Origin: Platycnemis pennipes
Taxonomy: Eukaryota > Arthropoda > Insecta > Odonata > Platycnemididae
Length of the DNA: 64,000 nucleotides
NCBI GenBank assembly: GCA_933228895.1
Contig: OW121854.1
Location: 4,157,131-4,221,130, forward strand
Reading direction: 5' to 3'
A program made the translations under genes and the position numbers. The notes below the pieces were generated by a model. That model made no database searches. It saw nothing but the letters and a program-made list of their open reading frames with translations, and was not told where the DNA came from. Of the stretch, positions 40,701 through 49,700 are shown piece after piece. Numbering within the stretch: position 1 is the stretch's first letter; each line of letters starts with the position of its first letter.

Positions 40701-43700
40701 GTTAGTTGGTACCTAGCCAGTGCGGAAGCAAGAAACGAATTGGCCAGGATCTTTGGGTAGGGGCGTTGAGGAAAGGAGTTCCAAGTGTTTTAACGGTCAT
40801 GACAACCAAAGAGAAAGAGAAGGGGAACATCGTTGGAGGAGAAGGTGAAAATGATTCAAGAAGTTGAATCAAATAAGTAAAAGTGCTTTTTCTCTCTCAC
40901 TTGCGGCTAACCTATCCCTCCCACACTGGCTATATTTCCCCTTCAATTGACCCTCCGTGTCCCCCCTTCCCGCTCTATGAGTGGGCACGAGCCATCCCCC
41001 GCACACCCAAGCCCCCCGCGCCCGCCCTCCGGGATATCAGGCCCTTTCGAGTGCCCCGCCGTCCCACCCCCTCAACGCTAGGCTAGCATGAGATGCCCCA
41101 CGGTGACCTTGCAGGCCCCCCATACCAGCTCGAAGTTCCCTCCCCAATCTCAAGGAATCTGTGCACGCCGATGGGTCTAACTCAGCGTAAATATTGTTTG
41201 GCGGGCATATCTTGATTCATGGTAAAAGCTCCACTCGCCAGAGTCATGTCTTCCCTCTCCGCCGACGCAGCAAATTGAGGTAAGGGAGGAGGAACATAAG
41301 ATGCGACTATTCGGCGTAAAGCTGATGATTCATTCGAGGTTTATTCTTCGCGCGCAGCCCTTGGCCTTGAATCCCAGGTGGGTCACCCTCACAACAGACG
41401 TAAGATACTACGAGACCATGGGCCTCGCAGCTGTTTTTGTGAGCATGCGAATGGAGTAACCCCCACCCACAGCGAGGGGGAAAGGAGGGAAAGAAGGCAG
41501 CTTCCAGCTTCATGCGTGGCCTGACCTGGAGCTGCAATGCTTGGACGCATGTCTCCTTGCTTGATCGTAAGCGAAGGAAAAACGATTAGCAAAAATATCC
41601 CACATTTCAATTCAATAGTGAATGTTTAAAAGAATTCTGAGATATAATGAATGAAGAGCAGGCAGGCAGACCTAATCTGAATAGAACCACAACTGAAGCT
41701 TTCATGTAGTAGAGTGAAAAACGAAAATTATTGATTTGTAATGTTAGCATCGTTAGTAACCGATGAAGTGTAAAAGGAACTATCAACCTTCACCGTTGAA
41801 GTGCGTGGCTTGTACACCCTACTTCTGAAAGGAGGTACGCAGCTGGACTCTCCTATAAGCTCTTCTTTCAGCTCTATCATCTCGGAAATAACCACGCACA
41901 AATAAGCTGAATCCAAGGAAGAAAAACGATTGTTATTTCGGGAAATTAATGGGCTTATCATTATTTATACGAAATACATAACGTGTATCCATCGCAAAGC
42001 ATCCGCGAGAGAATCTTATTTTCACTATCTTAGCTTAACGTAGGTAGATACATATATTATGCCTGACGCGGAGAAAGAACCATCTTCTAACGAAATTTTA
42101 TTCCTCTAATTTCAATATCTGGTGCCAATGATCGCGCAAGTCACACACTTCCTTATTGTATGCATCAATCAGTATTACTGATGAATAAACATCGCTCACG
42201 CTTCAGTTAAAGAGTTCTCCAGTTAAGAAATAATATAGAAAAATGCGCTATGAAGCTTCATAGGCTTATTCCAAAGTACACAAAAATTTTGCAAAGACGC
42301 TTCATTGCCTAATCATGCATTGGAAAAAACGAACGGCAAGTTAGTTGTCGCGATGTAAATTTCCGCGGAGCTTAGATGGGAGTTTAATTCTTCCGAGTTG
42401 CGGGATTTCCGCGGTGAAAAGATGGAACGATGTGGTGGAAATCCCGAAAATCGGAAGAATCAACCTCCGACAAATAAGTTGCGTTAAACTGTTTGCACCT
42501 TGTGGGCATGAACACACATTTAAGTATACTTTTATGAATTGCAACTTCGCAAATCATGCAAGTACGTCACGAGAGTTCATCTTAATTTAAGGAAACGAAA
42601 AAGAGCTTCATGTTTTTGAAAGATACTCGTTGATACGAAATTTGATATTACGAAGTGCCGATTTTTCCGGTCCCGTCGACTTCGTAATTTCGAGTTTTTA
42701 CTGTATATTATTGTAGGGGTTTGGAAAAAAGTGGTAAACCAGATGTTCTGGGGTCGTTTACTACCATATTTTTTTTATTTCCGAATATGATAGAGTTTGT
42801 AAAATAAAAAGACATTCCATTCCATTTTTTGATCCGTCAATTATTTCTCGAGTTATAAACGGCGAAAAACTGATGTTTTTAACCCTTTCGGAAAAGTGGG
42901 TGTGGTGCAACCTCTGATGTATATTGACTTCGTCCAATCACAACTGAGCCTGCGAAGCTACTTTGCCTTATCAAAATGGGGGGGGGGGGACACAGCTGAC
43001 TCCGCCAATAAGAGCGATTTCGACTGGATCTGTGTGAGCAGACCTTCCAAGAACCCCCTCCACTCCCTTCCCTTCTCATAAGAGCAGTCAAGGACGGGAG
43101 AAAAATGACGTCTATGTTATCACAGCTGCATTTTCGGTGGGCGTCACCTTTTGCTTATTTTAATTTTTGATTTATGAGTGAATGGTTGTGGTTAGAAGAT
43201 TAATTTTTTCACTAAAATTCTTTTTTTTTCCATCTAACAATTACGTGTACAAAATTGTGATTTCAATTGCGAGTAAACGCCCCATTGTGGACATTGTGGA
43301 TGCCGACATTGTGGACAGAGCTTGTGGCTTGGCGAGATTGTGCATGTGATGTTTCCTCAATTTTTGTCCACAGTGAATTTTGGCAGTTTTGCATTGATTT
43401 TTGCCTAAAAATGCTTTCATTCTAGTCTTGAAATGGAAGAGGAGCGACATTACAACGAAATTGCCATGTCCGGTGGGTCTGTCCGGCCAAGAACTGTCTC
43501 TAGCCCTGTGCCCTACAACCCTTCACCAAGCACGTCACGCCCATTGAGTCCAGGTGAGACATGTACACCATGAGAATCCATATCAGGACTTGTTTTTAAA
43601 TGACTACACATTGATATTTAATATATTAATCAATCATCTTCATAGTCCTAGATATTTCTGACTTGCTTTGCGATTTCTGCATATTTCTTAAAAATATTAC

Positions 43701-46700
43701 TGAGCTTTAAATCTTATCTCCACTTATTTGGTATGGCTTTTAGCTTTTTCTGAGTTAGTTTATCCTTTGCTTTTTCCTTTGTGGAGCAAAAGTAATAAAA
43801 ATATGTAAAAATGTATGTATAATTACATTATAAACCATAGTATACCAGAAATTCTGTTAATGTATTAAATATTATTCTGCTAATATTTTGTTGTCTGTTT
43901 AAGTAAAAAATAGATTGGCAAGAAGCAATATTAATCATAACTCAAATATTTTTCAAATACTAAAAGTGTAATTAATATATGAAATAGTATTCTGTTATTC
44001 ATTTGTTTCCTTTGGAAGCAAAAAGCTGCAACCTAATGTAATAAAAAGAATTAATTCTGTTTTTAAAATTTCATACAGTAAGTCCTCAACTGGACCTGTA
44101 TGTGATACACATCTGTGATGAAATGAACTAAGAAAAGGAAATTTTGATAGAATACGAGCCGTACTTTTGTCATGATATCCTTGAAATTTCAAATGTTTTA
44201 CCATATTTATTTACATTATTCAATTCATTAAACCAGGTTTTCTTCATAAGTATATGACTTAGAAATATGTGATCTACACCTTCAACTTCATTTTAAAATT
44301 TCCAATGCGGATCAGTTAATGACATGAAACTTAACATGCCACAATACTTTATTTTAATTTGATATTTTTTCAAAAATAAGCTGAGGGTGAAGGCAGAGGC
44401 AGGCAATGTAAGCGCTTAGGAGGCAGAACTGGAGTGCAGTATGGATGGCGGACATTTCATTTTTGCTTCTATTTCAACAGACTTATGTGGATTTTTGTCT
44501 GCTTCTCAGAGGAGGTTGAGGTTTTCAATTGATATTTTTCTGTTCACCACAGACTTTTTCATGGCTTATTCCATGTATTAGTCTCGCTTTCAATTTCATG
44601 AAGTATTGGTGCACTTTTGGCACACAGTCGACGCTTAAGAAGCAAACGAGCATCGCAAATAAATGTGTGGCTTGTGGATGCCCTTTTACTTTTTCATAAA
44701 CATTATTTTATGTAATACACCTATCAGAATATTTTTGTAAGCAATAGCAATTGATTTAATGCAAGAATTAGAGCTTTTGAGATATGACCTTTTGAGAAAT
44801 ATCCATTGTGAAATTGACCTATTGTCAAGTGGCCATTTTCCTGGGACCAATTTTGTTTGGTGCTCTTCCGAATGTGATCAAAAGGTAACCAAAACGTGCT
44901 AATCAGAATTATTTGCATGCACTGTGAGGAAATGAACGTGCAAACGAGGAAAATTTGCCTTTAAGGAATGTCCTTAGCATGAGTGTACTGTTGTGCTCAA
45001 ACAAGAAAGACATTTGATAATTTTGGGTATGGTTTTCATATTTCTGTATTGTCCTTCAGTTAACCCATTGACTTGCCATTTTTTCTCATTGATCTCCCCC
45101 AAAAATACCTGTTTATTTTTTACAAAGTCATGTATTGATAAATATTGTATCAATAATTATCGATAACTTGTAATGTTATAGTATAAATATTATAACATCT
45201 TTAAAAAAAGGTAAATAACAAGGCCGTCGAATCGCCATCTTTAAGTGAAGTTCAATTTTGAGGGGCTGGCGATGCACTTGTTTGAAAGCCAATGGTTTAA
45301 ACCATGTCATGTTCAAAGAGGACTTAGGTGATTTTGGTTGTGTTGGCAATGTGGCACTAGTGCATTTTCCTTTGATTTCCTGAGGAAACCTTATCATTCT
45401 CATTTAGATCTGTATTGTTTTCTGCCTCCTCCCTCAATGCAGTCTTTAAGATGAGGTTGTGGCTTTATCAACTTAGGTGGAAGGCTCTGAGGAGATGATT
45501 TTTCTTCTCAAGGGTGTGGTCAGCATCAGAGATGGCAAGTTGGTGTAAGGTTTTGATACTCTCAATCCTGAATCCTCTTGCCACACAGGCGATAATACAA
45601 GGTGGGTGTGGTGGCTATAGTATTGCCTTCCCATTCCAAAAGCTTCAAGTCCTGTTCAAATCCGGATTGATAAAGTTCTTTCAGTAATGCAACGATCCCT
45701 ACTTAAGTGCCGTGTGTAGAACGTTTTCAAGCTGTACTCAATCTGTAGGATGAGATGCTAAGCCAAAAATACGTAAGTACAGATGCTAAGACCCTCTTGT
45801 GCCTTAACTTAGGAGTAGGCTAATGCTGATGCAAGGTCTCTGTCTACCCTTTCTCTTTCCCGAAAGCCTGTATCCTTAATGGAGAAAATGATCACAGCAG
45901 TATTACTTGCCTCCCCCAACATCTATTATTACTGCTACCATTAGTGCAGTGCATGGCGTTCTCTTTAGATTGCAGTAAGTCCCTGAAGTTGTATGTTTTT
46001 CCTTTGTTCTTCTAGGTCTGAATCCAGTTAACCTGAACACATCCCGGGAGAGTATTGGCTTTAACCCTCCCAGTCCCATGAGTCGGTGCTATGCTTGTGG
46101 CCAGGCTACTTACCACCAGCCTCCCCCACTACCCTGCCCACCTCCGCAGCCCTTGTCTGTGACGCCTGCTGCAGTGGCTGCTGTTGCTGCCGGCTACCTG
46201 CCATCTTCCTCTCCTCCTGCTCCTCCCGTAGGGATTTCTATAACCGTAAGTTTTAGGTGTTACTGTGGCAAAACTGCAGATCATAGTGTTGTTTCTTCAA
46301 TCTTGGTGCTTAACCCTAAAATACTGTTCAGCCAGTTGCTTTGCCTTTTAAACCTTTTTCATCATTACATATATATATATACAGGTGAGCCCCGCTTTAC
46401 GAAACCATGAATTTACGATGGATTTATAAGTGATGTTGTTTAAAGGAGTTCCACCAAGTGAAACTTCAAATAGTATTATGTATAAAAAAAGGGCTAATCA
46501 CTACATCGTTATGATGCCAAAAATTGTGCTGGAAGTGTTGTAATGCATAGCTGATCATAGGTTTTCGCAGCGTGGATGATGTCCAGTTGTCTCTTTCGGT
46601 AGTTGCTGCAGGACAGGCATTGTCGTTCTCCAAGCTTTCATACCCGTTGCAGGGCACGTCATCAGGGAAATAATAATTATAGAGAAGCAATGATGCTGGT

Positions 46701-49700
46701 ATTTATAGGGGGTGCCGTGTCACCCCTCCCCCTGTCTCTAGGTCTTGGCTGGTTGCCATTCTCTTTCACCACCTTTCACCGCAAGGATGTATTGAGTTGA
46801 TTTCCCTCTTAAAGACTTATAATTTTTCCGTCCCGTGGGGCCAAATGACGAATGTATCGTCAACGTAGCGTAGCCAGCAGGTTGGTCAAAGGCTGCAGGA
46901 TGCCAGAGCGTCTTCTTCAAAATGCTCCATAAAGAGATTGACCACAACCGGAGAGAGAGGGCTTCCCATGGCTGCTGACATCAGTAAGTGGTGAGGGTCA
47001 TTCACCTAGGAAGAGTTTCTTCCAGACCGCGTTGAGTCGAATGCTGTCGTCTCAGTTGAAGTTTTGTGGCCTCTTCTCAATTTTGACGGCCTCTCGAATT
47101 AACCGAGGACCGTATGATTTTTCCCTCGAGATGACCTTTGTCCAGGGCTTCCACTGACTCACTTTTCTCACTTTTACTCACTTATTCAAAAACCAGGTGA
47201 CTTTTCTCACTATTTTGAAATAATGCTCACTATTTTGTAAAATGCTCACTTTTCTGGCAAATGCGAGCCTATCCCACAAGAAAATCCATCCTTTCTGTGG
47301 AAATCACTTGCCTTTGCGCTTGCGCCACGAGTGGTGGACATAGTTCACTGTAATTGCGTTAGCGTAGTGGGGCCATTCTGCGGCCGTTGCATTGGAAGGG
47401 TGCTGGTGTCGTGGGCTAGCGGCGGTCAGGCAGGCAAGCAAGGAGATGCTACGGACCACTGGTAGGCGTATTGAAGCATGTTTGTGTTGTTGCATGCTGG
47501 CTGGCCGCTGCAGGCATTTGTTTACTTTTGCTTTTTTCCTTTGCAATCCCTGCGCAAACGCAACCCGTGCCACAGTATGAACCGAGGGGATGGGGAATGT
47601 AGGTGGAGGGGAACTGGGATGGGGGAAGTAGGGGAGGTTTTTATCATATATGGAACAGAGTATCTGCCCACGACCACCGCCACCACTCTGGCGCTGCACA
47701 ACTAGATCGTCTGCTATTAGACTGTCTCAATTGTTTAACGTTACCTCCTCGCTACTCGTCTACACAAAAAAGCGAGACTCGGCAATTGCATTTGGCATTG
47801 TTGGCTAATGTGCTGACGTCGGGGCAGGCCCCGTGCCTCAACTGATGCAGCATGTGGCCTGCTGACAGCCTCTGCAGTCTCTGGGCTGGTGCCCCGGCAT
47901 GTGCGTTAGACCTGTTGCAGCGTTGTGGTTGAGTAGCTACTGCTCAAGCTCGCAGCAGCAGCACGCGGAAAGTATGAAGAGTACCTGGAGGTTCAACAGA
48001 AACTAAAGGAAGACGAGCTGAAGAGATTAGAGCTCGCCTGGAGAGGCAAGAGCTTGCCCAGTTAAAGGAATGACAGGTGTTGGGCAAGCTACAGGGTGAC
48101 CTGCATGCGACAAGTAAGAAGGAGATTGAGGAGCGCAAGGCCTCAACTAGTCAACAAGGCAAAAAAGAAACTGGAGGAGGCTATTGCCAGCAAAGATATG
48201 ACAAAAGTCAAGATCGTCCAAGGTATGTTGAAGGGTGCCCAAACACTGCGGTCATGTGCGTATGACTTGCTTAAGAAAAAGGAGCCTTTACAAAAGAAAG
48301 TAGAGAAGAGGACATCGTCTCTACTAGAGCAGCTGTTTAAGAATCACAAAAAGGGGCGGGATGAAGATCTTGATGATCTCAAGGAGCAGGTGGACCCTGC
48401 TTAGACTAAAAGTATTATTCTTTATTTAAATTATTATTGTTTATTTGATCTCCTAATGTATGGTACAATATGTGCCTCATTCTCATCTATTTTGTAGTGT
48501 TCATCTCTAGCCGAGTTATATTTTTTTTTCATTCTTCAATCTTTCTTGAGTCTGAAATACATGTTTTCACTATCCAATTCTTTGCTTTGTAATTTTTATC
48601 CCTACTGCTTTAAATAAGAGTTTCTGTTTAAAATATTGAATGATGTAGGGTTATAGTAATTGCCAGAAGTGTAACATGGGGTAAAAATCACCAATTTTCT
48701 CATTATTTTCTCACTTTTTCCACATTTTCCCCTCACTTTTTTGGCAAAAATCACTCACTTTTCTGTATCAAAAAGTGAGTGGGATCCCTGCCTTTGTCTC
48801 CTCGGTCAAGATCCGGTGGTCCTCTCCCGATAGCGTGTGGTCTGCAACTGCTGATTCTTTTCTGTTGCCACGCAGGATCGCTCTCCGATGTTCCTTTAAT
48901 CGGCACGCCACTGACCTTCCGCTTTGCCCAAGGAGGTTAGAAGGATATGGAGGCGACAGGGGCGCCCACTCCCTGGCTTTCCCGGCTTCGGCACCAGGTG
49001 TCACAGAATTTGTTGAGTGTATTATCTGCAGTATAATGATAAGCTTGAAAAGGCGGGGAACAGTGGAAAGTGTGTTTTGAGACTCCTCACAATCGTTGAA
49101 AATGCGCAAAAACATGAAGGGGATGGGGGTTTTGAGACACCTCACAACCGTTGAAACTACACAAAAACATGTTTGGGTTGGGGGTTTTCACACACCTCCC
49201 AACCGTTGAAACTACACAAAAAAATGAACAGGATGGGGGTTTTGAGACACCTCAAAACCGATGAAAATGCACACAAGCATGAACGGGATGGGGGTTTTGA
49301 GACACCTCACAAGCGATGAAAATGCGGGCGTCCGTATGGTCTGAAGTCAGAACGAGAAGTGAGGCATTTGTGAGATCACAAGCAAGTTAAGGCACGAAAA
49401 ATCAGAGCAAGAAATGACTCATTTCAATATCGCGTGAAAACACAGGTGGCCTCCGACACTCAATAGCCTTCTGCGTAGGACATAGGGAAGAGGTGAAATG
49501 TCGAGGAACCCCTCTAGCGGTGGTCTCGGGAACAACCCAAGATGGTGTTAAAAAGATTTCAGGTGAAAAATGGTGATTTTCGGACTGTTATATCTCATGA
49601 AATAATGGCACTGGAGCAATGTAAGTCATGTCATAATAAATCTACATCCTTCCTCTATATAACACAGAATGAAAGCACTAATGAACAACGTTTTCGCAGG

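Noticed and set aside
47304..47699. Minus-strand 131-codon open frame in the hAT-type element
   Set aside because: It has low-complexity composition, and the coiled-coil frame on the plus strand further along is the better candidate.
49075..49328. Possible CRISPR-like array
   Set aside because: The whole 55-bp unit is repeated with no unique spacers, and the genome is eukaryotic; it is a minisatellite.
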